NCBI GenBank assembly: GCA_905182985.1
Contig: CAJJDN010000010.1
Coordinates: 405,997 to 469,996 of the forward strand
Source of the DNA: Paramecium sonneborni
Lineage: Eukaryota; Ciliophora; Oligohymenophorea; Peniculida; Parameciidae
Length of the DNA stretch: 64,000 bases
Reading direction: 5' to 3'
A model generated the notes under the pieces. It worked only from the letters and a program-made list of their open reading frames with translations. It was not told the DNA's origin and searched no databases. The translations under genes were made by a program, and so were the position numbers. Below are positions 27,484 through 39,216 of this stretch, in pieces. Every line of letters begins with the position of its first letter. Position 1 is the first letter of the stretch.

Positions 27484-29063
27484 TCAGATTTGAGGCAATT
27501 ATTAACTTTTATATTATTTTAAAACCTCTCTGACATCTTCACATCCATTTTCAACCAATTTCTTTAAAAAAATACTTAATTCTAATAATTCCTTGTCATC
27601 TTAATCATTTAACCATGTTTTTATAAAGATGCCATTTTCTGGTTAATGCTGAAAATTATCAGCAATATTATCTACTATTATCACTTTCTTTAAATTACGA
27701 CCTAATCTAGATAAATCTTTAACAAAATGATTTTGATATTGCATTGCATGTTATCTATATAAACGATATTAAATATATTTATTTTTATCTACCTAATCCA
27801 ATATCCAATTTGCATAATCAGGTAAACCTGCTGTAAATACTGCAATCTCATAATATTTACTCATTTCCTATAAAAATTACTCTAAGTATGGTCTTATTAA
27901 AAAACTTTTTGTCTAATCAATGAAATGTATTAATGTTTCATCCATATCTAAAATTAAAGTAAATTCATGGCTCCCCTCTGTTGGTAAATATGGTTTATTT
28001 GCAACACAAATTAAAGGAATTCCCAATAAACCATGATAACTTTATTACATTGTAAAATATAGAGATATAAAATTCTATAACACTAAATTAGATTCCAATA
28101 TTCGAAGATATGGTATTTGTTTTAAGTAAGTACATATAAATTAATAAAGATCTTTAGACTATTTTGTTAAAGATTTATATAATCCTGATAACAATTCTAC
28201 ATTTTATCTAATTTATGTATTTGAATCGACCTTTTTACTCCCAAAATACTTTTTGTTTTAGTTAATAATATTTTATAGTTCTTATTTTTATGTCTTCAAT
28301 AATATCATATCTCCCAATATTAGATAGTTTTGTAAATTATATATCAATATATTTTTAAAATTCACTATATTACTTGTGTATAAATGCTAATCAAAAAAAC
28401 TATTAATTATAACAACAATCTAATAATTAGTTACTTAATACCCCTATTTTAATTAATACTAATATCTATCTAAACTGCTTAGTATTTTCAATCAATAATT
28501 TTTCAATCTGACAAAAATGTATTCCATCAAGAATTTCTAAAAATCTATTAATCTAATCGACTAAATCACTTACGTTCTAATAAAAATAAAATTATTGTTA
28601 ATTACTTTTCTTATAGCATCCATTAAACAAACAATAGAATGATACAATTTTACAAAACTCTCTAAGTTATCTTCTAAAGTATCATCAATTTCATAATCTT
28701 AATGTATTGATTTTTCTATATTTCAATTACTTTAAATATACTTAATATCGATCTATTATTATCTTCTTTTGTTTTTTTAAAACTAGATGAAGGAGATTAA
28801 TTTCTATCACTCAATTAAGGAGATTCCTCTTATTTTATTGGATTTAATTTGTTTTATTTATTGTTTATTTCCAATTTATCATCAGATATGGCAACTTTTA
28901 TTCTAACTTTCTTTATCTCAAAATTCTTTTTTGAACTTCTAGTTACTGACTTAGGTTTTATCAATGGTAATTACTCTGTCTCTTCTTAGTCTGAAGCATT
29001 TCTTATTTAAGAAATACCACGATTTACAATTATTTTTTAAGTTGGTTTTTTTCTCATATACAT
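27484..29063 (-). CDS. NLI-interacting-factor / CTD-phosphatase-like (HAD superfamily)
   Basis: A 500-residue protein. The C-terminal domain (about 290-500) has the catalytic signature FTLILDMDETLIHF (nucleophile Asp and +2 Asp of DxDET), IRPYLEQFLQEMSKYYEIAVFTAG, YRQHAM and VKDLSRLGRNLKKVIIVDN, then GIFIKTW. This is the FCP/SCP (NIF) phosphatase fold that dephosphorylates RNA polymerase II CTD or other phosphoserines. The N-terminal 280 residues are Lys/Ser-rich then helical and not recognised. Three introns, 28716-28741, 28577-28605 and 28420-28441, restore frame; the spliced length is an exact multiple of three. Start taken at the first ATG after an in-frame TGA (MYMRKKPTQKII). Confidence 0.87.
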
Positions 29064-29079
29064 TATTAATAATCATAAA

Positions 29080-30416
29080 TCAGTATACAGAATTACTTCT
29101 TTACTTTGATTTTTTTTCAAAATCTCTTTCATTTTAAAGAGATAAATTATATGTATGTTTACTTCGAAGTTCTTCTTTCTTTTCTTTACAAATCAACTCT
29201 TTTAATTTCTAAACTGTATTTGTAAGTTTCAATTATGAACTGATTAAAATTTCATTTGTTTTTTCTAGTTCTAATACATATCGATATACTTCATCCAATT
29301 TATTTTCTAGTGATTTTGTTAATAATAATTCATCTTGTAGTTTTTATTTATATTAGTTTAGTTATTTAGATAATGTTTTATTTTGATCTGCCAAAGAAGT
29401 CAATTAAATTAATAATTTATTAGGACTAATAAATTGTCCTTCTCTAACTTAACTAGGAGTTTAAGCCTTTATTTGAGGATAAATCTTTTTATCTACTGTT
29501 AAAAATTGTTCTAAAGGAAGCTATTATTCTTCAGATTCTTATTGTTTCTCTACATTTAACTATTAAATCTTTTAAGCTTTGTTAATATTAAGTTTTGGAA
29601 CTGTGATTTATTAATTAAGATTTAATGTTTACTTTACTTTTAAAGGAAATGAATCCAAATAACTAGAATCATTTATACCAGGACTTTATTCTGAATTCAA
29701 TTTATTTTCTGTGTTCTTATCTGTTGTTAATAAATCCAATAATAATGAAATTTTCTTATTTTCTTACTTAAATAATTTATTTTCTTGATAATATTGACTG
29801 AGAACTTTACTCATTGATTCAAGCTGATTCTGAAATAATAAATACTCACTTTATAAAGGTATATGCTTATTTTATTGTCTAAATAATTACGATTTTGGTT
29901 TTAAGACGTTTTCTAGAAAGAATGTTTTATAATTAATCACTCAATTCTTAGATTTACTTATCTTTTCCTAGAATTTAATTTTATAAATCTATGAATTTCT
30001 AATGTTTTTCAGTCTATATATCAAGAATTCTTTAAGAATTTTCTATTTCAATTTATTATAAGAGTAAATTCTAAATAAAATAATGATTTACTTAAGCTCT
30101 TAAATGATCTCTCTATTCTCTTAATTCTTAATTAATAGACAATAATTTAGAATTTTCATCAATCAAATTAGAAATTATAAATTATTTATCATTTTAAAAG
30201 TTACCTTCGGTCTTGCATACATCTATAGATAACTAAGGAACACTAGGTAGTGACTGAATTCAATTATTAAATTACAATATTTGTGCTTCCAAATTCACCT
30301 TGAATTTTTAGAATTTATTTATTTAATTAAAGAAGTTGTCTAAGTTCTGTATTTTCATCTGATAGTAACTTAATTTCTGACTATAAGAAATTCAATTTCG
30401 TATTAAAACTACTCAT
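29080..30416 (-). CDS. Coiled-coil protein
   Basis: 429 residues in two coiled-coil stretches (LLSDENTELRQLLQLNKQIL, and NQLESMSKVLSQYYQENKLFKQEN, later ENKLDEVYRYVLELEKTNEIL). A Ser/Pro/Gln linker carries PQIKAQTPSQVREGQFISP. Introns at 30254-30275 (22 nt) and 29866-29890 (25 nt). Its stop is 16 bp from the start codon of the downstream phosphatase gene on the same strand. No enzymatic motif was seen. Confidence 0.72.
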
Positions 30417-30466
30417 TAATTATAAATTAAATTATCAAAGTTAATAATTCATATATAGATTTATAA

Positions 30467-31183
30467 TCATTGACGAACAAATAATAATTATTTCTTAGGA
30501 CTGATATTATGTATTTATTAAAGAGGAGGTTTTTTAGAATAAGCTTGATTTTATGTTAAATTATGGAATGATGTCTTATTAATTGATAAACGATTTGAAC
30601 TAACATCAGGAAGGGAAGGAATTCTTCTCTCTTTTGTAATATTCTAAGAAGGGCTTGTAAAACTGCAATTATGTACTCTCATATGTGGAGAGAGTCTCTA
30701 TATAATTATTAAATTCTATATATTTACTTTAACTTCATTTATAGTGCTTTCTTGTATGGAATTTGTTCGTGGCTTTTATTATTGTTTTAATAATTCTATC
30801 TTAAGTTGATTGTTTTCTTATTTAATTTCAGATAATTCCTTTAGAAGTGAAGCTATCTATTATTATTCATTTTAACCCCTTGTTCTCTAATAAAAACATT
30901 AAAAGAAATACTTGCAAATTTCGTATTTCATCTTCTGCAAATGCTAATTCTCGTTACATAAAATATATCTACTCTTTATGAGTCTATTCTTGTTATTGAA
31001 ATTAATAGTTTAACTACATAATATTCTGATTTAGCTCTTCTAATTATCTGAAATAGAACATATTTTATACTGATCATAGTTTGAATATTTTTCAACTTAT
31101 GTTTTCAATTTATTGATCTCTTATTGTTTTTACTCCAGTAGTTAACTCATTTTTTACATTTAGCTTTCTATATAGTAATTCAT
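30467..31183 (-). CDS. Small coiled-coil protein
   Basis: 212 residues. The N-terminal two thirds are coiled coil (KMSQLLEQKQQEINKLKTQV, then IYFMQRELAFAEDEIRNLQ, and LLKELSEIKQENNQLKIELL). The C-terminus is basic with Ser/Pro motifs (TSPSQNITKERRIPSLP, YSKKPPLQQ) that could be phosphorylation sites. Three introns (31048-31070, 30887-30911, 30698-30727) each correct the frame or remove a non-helical insertion. It lies 50 bp upstream of the next minus-strand coiled-coil gene and has the same general plan, so the two may be an old tandem pair; that is not shown by alignment. Confidence 0.72.
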
Positions 31184-31531
31184 TTTTAAGTCTTTTTAGG
31201 ATATAACCGTTAATAAATTAATATATATTCTCTTTGTATAAGTTCTGATGTTAATCAATTTATTTTGATTACTTCAGTCACTCTTAATTGAATATATAAA
31301 TAGTATGATATTTTTTCAAAGTCTTAAGAATAATAAGCTATGAAAAAATGAGTTCAATATTGTATGAATTCTTATAAAGGGGTATAAATAATTTATAGAA
31401 AATGATGAGAACTTAAATTAAGAGTATAAATAATAGGCATAATATAATTAATGTGATTTTGTTAGATGGTATAATATTGTCAAATCAATAAAAGAATAGA
31501 TTCTTTTTAATTAAATTGATTAATTTTTAGA
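31184..31531. promoter_or_regulatory. Divergent intergenic region
   Basis: 348 bp between divergently transcribed genes. It is AT-rich with short open frames but none with protein-like composition. It presumably holds both promoters; no recognisable element. Confidence 0.45.
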
Positions 31532-33433
31532 ATGCAAGAAGATTTGCTTCAACCTTCAGCATTTTAGGTAACATTACGTTGTAAAGATCATAAATAAGGA
31601 TTAATTGTGAAAGGGTGTGTAGAAAAGAATTGTAAAAGAAAAAAAATACTTCTGTGTTAATAATGTATGAATGAGGATGCTCATATGGAACACAATAATA
31701 ATGTATTGGGAATAAAATAATTCATTGCTGAATTTAGTTAATCTATTTATTAGGCTACACAATAAAATAAAACATAATTGGAATAATTTCTGAATAATGA
31801 TGATAATCTAAAAGTATATAAATATATTTAAGATAATAAACATCATCTAAAGAAAGTGAAAGATAATATTGATACTTAAAAGACTTTGGTGGCTTAAGAT
31901 ATGACATTCATAGTAGAATAATTCTAATTACATTTATAAACAATAAAAGACAATGTTTTTAAAAAGTTAGACTAAGTTTATTCAGACTATGAATCCTTAT
32001 TTTTATCAACTAGAAAGTAATTTAATTCTAGATTCTTTGCTGCAGCTAATTACTTTTTATCAACTCCTATGGCTCTAACTTGTAAATTAGGATAATAAGG
32101 TGATAATTCAGAGGAATATTTGAGAAAATTAAAATTAATTGATAATACAAGTTTAGATACACTATAAGATTTATTCTCAAAATTATTATAGGCAAATGAA
32201 TCACCAAAGATTTTTGAATCTGATTAATAAAGATTATTAACATCATTATAAGAACCCTTATAAAATTATTTTTTAGGTTGGTGTTCAAATATAGATCGGA
32301 TTCCATAACCTCCTTAATTAGTATAATAATATTCAAATAATTCATAAAACTATTAATTGAATTCTCCATAATCCCAACCAATTTAAAGAGAGAATTATGG
32401 ACTTTCAGATTCAATAGTAATTAGTAAATCTGGAATATATTGTAAATTTAGTAGGGCTTTAGATCCTCAAAAAAGAGAATGGCCTCATGTAAAATTGAAT
32501 AGAAAATTTACTTTAGATTTTATGATTGGAGCAGTTATAGGATTATCAAAATCAACATTTGTTATGATAAGTTAAAATGATTTAAAAATGAGAGTATTTG
32601 ATACTGATAAGAAATCATTATTGGCTTTTGATGGACACACTTAATAAATAAATTGGATAGAATCTTTATCATCAAATACATTTATAACAGGTTCAGATGA
32701 TGGTTAAATTTATCATTGGATATTTTAAGGATAGACTGCAAAAATATAAGATTAATATTCATTATCAAATAAACCTATATTAGCAGGTTTAGATTTATAA
32801 AATAATTCATTTGCATTTATTGATTCTGATGGTAGATTGGGATATAAAAATATAACAACAAAATTAGAATTATTTTTAACCCTTGTAAACCAAAGAATCT
32901 CAGGTAGATTAAAAAAATATAAAATGGCTTTGATTAAACCAGGAGAATTATTTTGTGTTTATATTGCTGGAGAATAGGGAGCCTCTATTATTTAAGTAAA
33001 TGAGAAGTAGAAACAATTAATAAGAGTAAATGCCAATACAATACCATGCAGTTAAACTATGATACCATTATCTGCAAATGAAATATTGATTGCTTCTAGT
33101 AATGGTGTTAAGGTATGTAACATAAATAAGGATGAAATTTTATAGGGCAATGATGTTGATGTTGTTTTAATGGAATTTACATCAAGTTAAATAACATATG
33201 CTATTTGTATACCTGTTGAAAATGGTTAATGTATGTAATATAGAATATAAAGAAGAGATTATGGACAATATGATATTTAATAAAAAGAATTGATAATTGA
33301 TGGTATTATCCCACTTTCATCTAAGTAATTTCATTTTTATATTTTTAAGACTTAAACCTAGAATACAACTAATTAAAAATTAAGATAAACTTATAATGGT
33401 AATTGTAGATTAAAATAGAATAAACTTTGTTGA
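31532..33433 (+). CDS. B-box zinc finger plus WD40-like propeller protein
   Basis: 633 residues, readable without introns. An N-terminal B-box (LRCKDHKQG, then CVEKNCKRKKILLCQQCMNE and HMEHN) is followed by a helical region of about 120 residues and then, from about residue 290, repeated beta-strand units. These include FDGHTQQINWIESLSSNTFITGSDDGQIYHWIF, a clear WD40 blade, and others less regular (KPILAGLDLQNNSFAFIDSDG, NEILIASSNGVKVCNI). The architecture suggests a scaffold or ubiquitin-pathway adaptor, but no RING is present. This organisation recurs in ciliates. Confidence 0.78.
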
Positions 33434-33591
33434 TATCACTATCAAATGAATAAATATTTTAAAATTTAAATTCATTAATAAATATTTCTTACTCAAAATC
33501 AAATCCATTAGATATTAATTGATTTTCAAATATAAATAATAGGATTGTTTTATAAATAATCATAGTATATTAGTATATAATATTAATTATA

Positions 33592-34235
33592 ATGATTGAA
33601 AAATCAAAAATTCGATAAATTCTTCTTGATAAATCGTTAGGCTAAATCTTAAAAGTAGATGGACCTGTTGAATCTATAAAGGTTGAAGAATAGATAGCTA
33701 ATTTACAAACCTTTCATTAACATTTTCATACAACTGCTAAGAGAGAGCATTCAGCTACTTCCAGATTCAGAAATAAGGTTGAAAAATTATAAGATGAATT
33801 TTGGAAATGCATACGACCAAGAACTCCTTCAGTTTCTATTAACTGTAGATAAAGAGTTACAATATTCGATGAATAAAAAGATATTAAATTACAGTAAGCT
33901 ACTAATTTTGTCATTCCATGGGAGCCAACGAAAAAACATATACCACTTGATAAGCAAACTAAAAGAAAATCTTTGCACACTTAAGCTATTATACATGATT
34001 TGAATTGTGATCCTCCCAAACCTAAGACAATTTGCTATGTCAACTATTCTAAAATGTCGTTTAATAGATAAAGACCATCATCTTAATATCATATAGATGA
34101 TTAGAAGGCAACATAAACATACTTATATTTGAAGTACATTATAATTAAAAAAGACCTAATTTCTATAGAAGAAATATGGATTTTGCAAGATTGGTTGATA
34201 GGAATAATGCATCTCCATATATCAATAAATTCTGA
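33592..34235 (+). CDS. Conserved-looking protein of unknown function
   Basis: 207 residues with one 20-nt intron (34134-34153), the shortest in the window. Splicing joins YLYLK to PNFYRRNMDFARLVDRNNAS and gives an exact multiple of three. The sequence has non-repetitive, ordered composition (KVEKLQDEFWKCIRPRTPS, TNFVIPWEPTKKHIPLD, NCDPPKPKTICYVNYSKMSF). No domain is recognised. Its last 14 bases overlap the 3' end of the convergent bL17 gene. Confidence 0.7.
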
Positions 34236-34922
34236 AATATCTTCTCATATCTAATGGATTCTTATTTTCAATCCACAAGTCCTTTTCAACGGTTTCTAGT
34301 TTGCGTTTGAAAAATTTAACATCCTAATCGGCTCTTTTCAATTCAGTACTGGGAGTGTTAGGATCCGCTTAAAGAGCATCAAATCTAGATTGAGCTTAAT
34401 CTAATTTCTCTTTTATGAAGTCTCTTTCTTCTGTTAACCATGTTTTGTTATATTTACTTATATCCACAATTTTACCTTATTCTTATAATTACTTTTGTTA
34501 TGATTCTTCATATTTGGCAATTTCATTTTTGGTAAACTCAATATATCCCATTCTGGCAAAATCACTTTTTCTTCTATTAATTTCAACAACTTTGAAGACT
34601 TATTCTTTCGGATCTTTAAATTTAGGTACAATTTCATTAATTAGTTTTTTGATAGCAAATCTAGTTGTTAAAATACCTAAAATGTATAGATAGTTAAAAT
34701 ACCCATTAATCGATTAATAGCATTGCCTCTATTTTTGCTAGCATCTTATCCTAATTTGAATGTTTTATGAGCAAGGAATTATAGAGCTCTAGCTTTTGCC
34801 CAAGTAGTATAGATACGTTCATGAGTGACTAATTAGGTCATTTGTGTTCTCCATAAATGCCATCTTTATTTAGATGTTCTGGCTAATCCAAATCGTTTAG
34901 GATCAGATAATCTATGTCCCAT
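34222..34922 (-). CDS. Ribosomal protein bL17 (mitochondrial type)
   Basis: A 224-residue protein. It begins MGHRLSDPKRFGLARTSKQR and continues through LVTHERIYTTWAKARALQFLAHKTFKLG and NRLMGVLTTRFAIKKLINEIVPKF, closely following bacterial L17. A C-terminal extension of about 110 charged residues is typical of mitochondrial versions. It would be part of the mitoribosomal large subunit. No obvious cleavable presequence is visible. The single 26-nt intron (34677-34702) is flanked by a direct repeat (see findings). The final codons overlap the opposite-strand gene. Confidence 0.88.
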
Positions 34923-34952
34923 AATTAATATAATAATAATTAATATTTCTTA

Positions 34953-35522
34953 TCATTTTTTATTATTAGATGCTGCTCCTGCTCCATACTTGACTTTTCC
35001 TAATAAAAATTCACAAATTGCTAAAGGTGCTTTTTCTTTCATTTCATCTAATGTTACCCATTTGGTTTCAGTTGAATCATCAAAACAAACTAAGAATTCA
35101 ATTTTTCCATTATCATGTTTAACAGATTTGACCTAACAAGGTTTTGATTTTCTGGGTTTATGAGAAGTAATGGAAACAGAATTAATATTAGCTTAAATAC
35201 TATCAGTATCTTTAGATTATTTTTGTTTTTAAGAAGGTTTATCTAATGTTTTATCACTTTTTTCACTATGTCTTCTTTCTCTTTTTTCTTCAAGTTATTT
35301 TCCATTTTCAGTATCTTATTTAATATGTTTAGATGGTTTAGGTTCTTATGGATCATATCCTAGTTGTCTTAATTCATAATTATTGACTAAGATTAACATT
35401 TCTTATGTTAATTGAGTAAATGGTTCAATAGAAACTGAATTGTTATTCCATTTGAATTTATAAGAAATAGAATCAGCATTAACCTTTTTCTTGAGAAGTT
35501 CAATTGGATGTTTAGTATTCAT
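34953..35522 (-). CDS. Chromo/chromoshadow-domain protein (HP1-like)
   Basis: 189 residues, no intron. The C-terminal module FLVCFDDSTETKWVTLDEMKEKAPLAICEFLLGKVKYG matches the chromoshadow/chromo fold. An N-terminal segment SYKFKWNNNSVSIEPFTQLTQEMLILVNNYE resembles a diverged chromodomain (the FKW...EP core is present). The aromatic cage for methyl-lysine looks incomplete: only W and the first aromatic are clear. The linker is Lys/Ser-rich. HP1-type proteins bind methylated H3K9/K27 heterochromatin, and in ciliates take part in genome rearrangement; such a role here is inference. Confidence 0.72.
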
Positions 35523-35620
35523 TTAATAGATAATAAAATTGATGTGGTAACTCTTAGGTAACTTAAATAGGACAAATATTGGAATGGTTTATCAAAATAA
35601 TAAATAACAATTTATTGTAC

Positions 35621-36509
35621 TCATTATATTAAAAATCTCTTTAATGATTTCAAAGCTTTATCTGATGATTTATTTAATTCAAATGTATGTTTAACTCCCT
35701 CTAAACGAGCTAATTAATTAATAATAATTATTACTTCTTTCAGCTATAAACAATTTTCCTGGATCATTTTATTATCCAAATGATGGCATTGTTGGCATTC
35801 CCATCATTTACATTTACATTTACATTTAAGTATCTAAATATAATAATCACTTAATATTTGTTACCATCAACAAATTCATCAGTATCGTCACCGAACATTA
35901 ATTATTAAATCTTTTATAAACCACCAAATAACAATACAAAGTATATACTGATACTACTAATATATCTAACATCTAAATTTTGAACATCTACTCCTCTTTA
36001 CAACATTGTTCTAAATTTTTAAGTCAAAGGAAATGGAACCTTACCAATCACAAAACCAGAAAAAAAATAAGAAACCCATTAATATTGTAATGCCATAAAT
36101 ACTATTCCACTTAAATTCTATTTTAGCATATCTGCCATAGCTACTGGATTCATCATTGACATTGATTACATTGGATCTTTTGCTGGCTTTTAACTTGCTT
36201 TTGTTAATATTCCTTATTCATGATCACATAAATAAGCTCTTTTCATTTTAAATGATTAATCCGGTAATAGTCCATGTAGTCTAGCTAATCTTTATGATTA
36301 TTAAGTTATATTTCTAATTATGTTGTCTACTCTATGTACTTATCAATCATCTCAGCAACTTAAGCTTTTGATGTTACTTTTTGCGCTGTTTTCCTATTAT
36401 CCATATATTTTGTTAATAATCCTCTAAACATTTGAATCATAAACATCACTATTATTATTGGCAAGAACACCCAGTCTCTAATACGATCATCTATTAATAT
36501 ATCACTCAT
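35621..36509 (-). CDS. ER membrane protein complex subunit 3 (EMC3)
   Basis: A 268-residue member of the EMC3/TMCO1/YidC-Oxa1 insertase superfamily. It opens IRDWVFLPIIIVMFMIQMFRGLL (first membrane segment), then LPDQSFKMKRAYLCD, MNPVAMADMLKQNLSGIVF, and the signature [34 protein letters not shown]. A third membrane segment ISSISIYFVLLFGGL follows. EMC3 forms the membrane core of the EMC that inserts tail-anchored and multipass proteins in the ER. Three introns: 36314-36339, 35834-35864 and 35710-35734. A (TAAATG)-like hexamer run after the second intron encodes Met/Gln. Confidence 0.93.
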
Positions 36510-37105
36510 TAAATTATTATATTTATATTATAATCAATTATCTATTATTTCTATTTAAATATAATTTTCAATAATTCATATCAATTTATTATATAATATT
36601 CCTTCATTTTTTGTGCAGATTTTTTCAAAACTTTTTTGCACTTGAATTTCATTTTACTAATCTAAATTATTCTTTATTTATTTCTCTCTTTCTCGATATT
36701 TTCTGTATCTATTTTATTTTCATTTATTCAATCTATTAGTATTTTTAATTTGAATTTCTCATTTTTTATTTTATTATATTACTCGTTTTAAGCAAATCAA
36801 TCATTAATCCTATTAACTTCATTTTTAAATAAAATTTAATCAATTTTTTATTTGAACTTAAACCGTATATTATATCAATTAAATCTGAGAATGATTTCAA
36901 CATTATTGACATTTGATTACTAAATGTAAAAATGGCAAATTAATTGTATTACTATAACTTTTTGTACTTTTTGATTTCTTTAAGTACTAATAACTAAACA
37001 ATTAAAAAGTACTATTTTTGCTAAGAAACTGCAAATTAGAGTATAGAAAATTCAAGATAGTTTGAGTTATTTTTATATTAAATTCTTCAAATAGCTGATA
37101 TAATT
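36510..37105. promoter_or_regulatory. Divergent intergenic region
   Basis: 596 bp of very AT-rich DNA between divergent genes. No protein-like frame or repeat was identified. It is the largest divergent spacer among the confidently bounded pairs. Confidence 0.5.
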
Positions 37106-39169
37106 ATGAATAAATTACTTTTTAATCGATGGACCTTGACATTTGATAATAAAGAATATGAAGATTTATATGAAATTGAGATGAGTAAATACAGACTGCA
37201 ATACTTTCGAATCATAGAAATAGTCATTATGCTTTTATGCTTTTATTTTTTCACTATATATTTGATTGATGGACAACATGTTTTTTTAATTATCACTTTG
37301 GCAGTTTCAGGTGCTTTCATCCTAGGTGTCCTGATAATTACCCAAAAATTTGACAAAAAGATAAGATATTATTACTTTTTTACATATTTGATTTCTATTA
37401 CCATAAGTGTATACGTCGCCACATAGACTAAATAAAAGTAATTAGTAGTTTTCATTTTTTTAGAGCTCTTTATTTATATGGTTTTTATAGTGGATCAATT
37501 TCAGTTATCTAGTATCTGTTTAGCAACTTTCGCTTAAGAATATTAGCATTTGTACTTGTTCCAACAGTTTAATTATATATAATGGATGCACTTACTTCCT
37601 AAGATTTTTCTTATATAATCCTTGTGTTTACTTCTTAGTTTTTAGTAATTGTATATTCCCATTATAATGAATTCATGTATCGCTTAGCCTTTTCTCATAT
37701 GCATTATAATATTAAATTGAAGTAATCCATAATAGTTTTATACTAGAGAAATACTTGATGAATATGTACCTAATTGTTTCTTTGCAATTAGTTTGAATCA
37801 ACATAATAATTAGTTTTAATTGGAATTCGTAAATTAGCAAGGCAAAGCTTAATTTAATATTGAAGATACAAAATCAATGATAGATATTTTGAGAAATATT
37901 TATGTTGGACATAAGAGTTAAATAAATACAATTATTGATTTATCTTAGATTCAAATGTGTAAATCAGGAGATATTTCAACAAAAAAAGTTTAAATGAAAA
38001 GATAAACATTGGAAGAATATTCGTTTTATAAAATTAAACAGAACTTATAAATAATTAATGATGATTTAAAGATTATAGAGTAATTAGATGGCGTTTATTT
38101 TGATAATTAGAAATAAAAAACAAGTATTCTAAATATAGATATCAGATAATTGAGTTATGGAAAAAATTACTTATTATTCGTTTTAAAAGAAGAGAAGCCA
38201 TAGCAAATGATGTCAAAAAGTGAAGAATAAATCAAATTTTTAAATAAAATAGTCATATTTGTGACAAACTAATTATTTGCATCACTTTCTCAGCTATCTA
38301 GTTCTATATAAACTCTTAATAGTACTACATTAGATAATGAGAGAATTCGATCTATTTTATGTTTAAATTTATCTATTATGAATTAATTTCAAAATTTTTA
38401 CTATTTTGTAAACTCTTGTAAAATAGATAATGAATCAGTTAATTACAAGGTTGTTAATTTAAAAAAATTCATAAATAATTTAGAACCCTACTTTTCATAT
38501 ATGTCGAATGCATCAAAAAAAATATTTGTTATATAAATGAATATAGAAGAGTTCAATATTAAAATAAATTCTAAATTTCTTTCTTAAATAATAGTAAACA
38601 TTTTTGAATAATGTTTGTCATAGGCAGATGTAAATACAACTATAGAATTAACTATTACAACTGAAGCTAATTTGAATCCTTTAAGATAAGAAAATAATCA
38701 ATAAGAAAGATGCAGTATTCAAGAATTTGATTTTATATAAAAAGTTGCAGTTGAATCAGAAGAAAGTCCAACAAAAACAGAAGTTTAGAAGCTAATAAAA
38801 TTTGAGTTTTCTTTTTTAAGTGAAAAATAAATCGAATTATAGCCAAAAAATTAATTAATTTTAAATCCTTAAACTTTTGAAGATTTTCAATTCAATAATA
38901 ATTAAGAATTCCTATTAATCTATCCTATCACTAATTTTTTACTTAAGAAAATAGGACCCTATAATGCAGTGTAGGAATTTTAATATATCAATTGCTAAAA
39001 GAACTTAACATCAAAATAAGTAATAAATATATTTCCTTCAATGATGGATCTATTCTCGGCTCAACATTTATATTAAAATAAACTCTCATTTTATATTTAT
39101 AGTGATTAAACGTTGTTAACTCAATCGTTTATAAAGTACGTGAAGTAGAAATCATTTTTGGATTATTGA
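37106..39169 (+). CDS. Multi-pass membrane protein with degenerate sensor-kinase-like C-terminus
   Basis: 670 residues. Residues 35-220 hold about six hydrophobic helices (IIEIVIMLLCFYFFTIYLI, VFLIITLAVSGAFILGVLII, YFFTYLISITISVYVAT, and more ending FSYIILVFTSQFLVIVYSH). The cytoplasmic part contains ILRNIYVGHKSQINTIIDLSQ and later KFLSQIIVNIFEQCLSQADVNTTIELTITTE. The latter resembles the N-box of a histidine-kinase ATPase domain, but no clear H-box His or G-boxes were found. Ciliates have such membrane sensor proteins, so the likely role is signalling, with catalytic capacity doubtful. Two introns, 37438-37463 and 37722-37746. Confidence 0.6.
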
Positions 39170-39216
39170 TATTATTAGTTATTTAATTAAATATTAAACT
39201 TAACATATTTTAAAAT

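Noticed and set aside
33726..34003. Short frames on both strands under the standard code
   Set aside because: They are alternate frames of the 207-residue gene at 33592-34235, which splices to an exact multiple of three.
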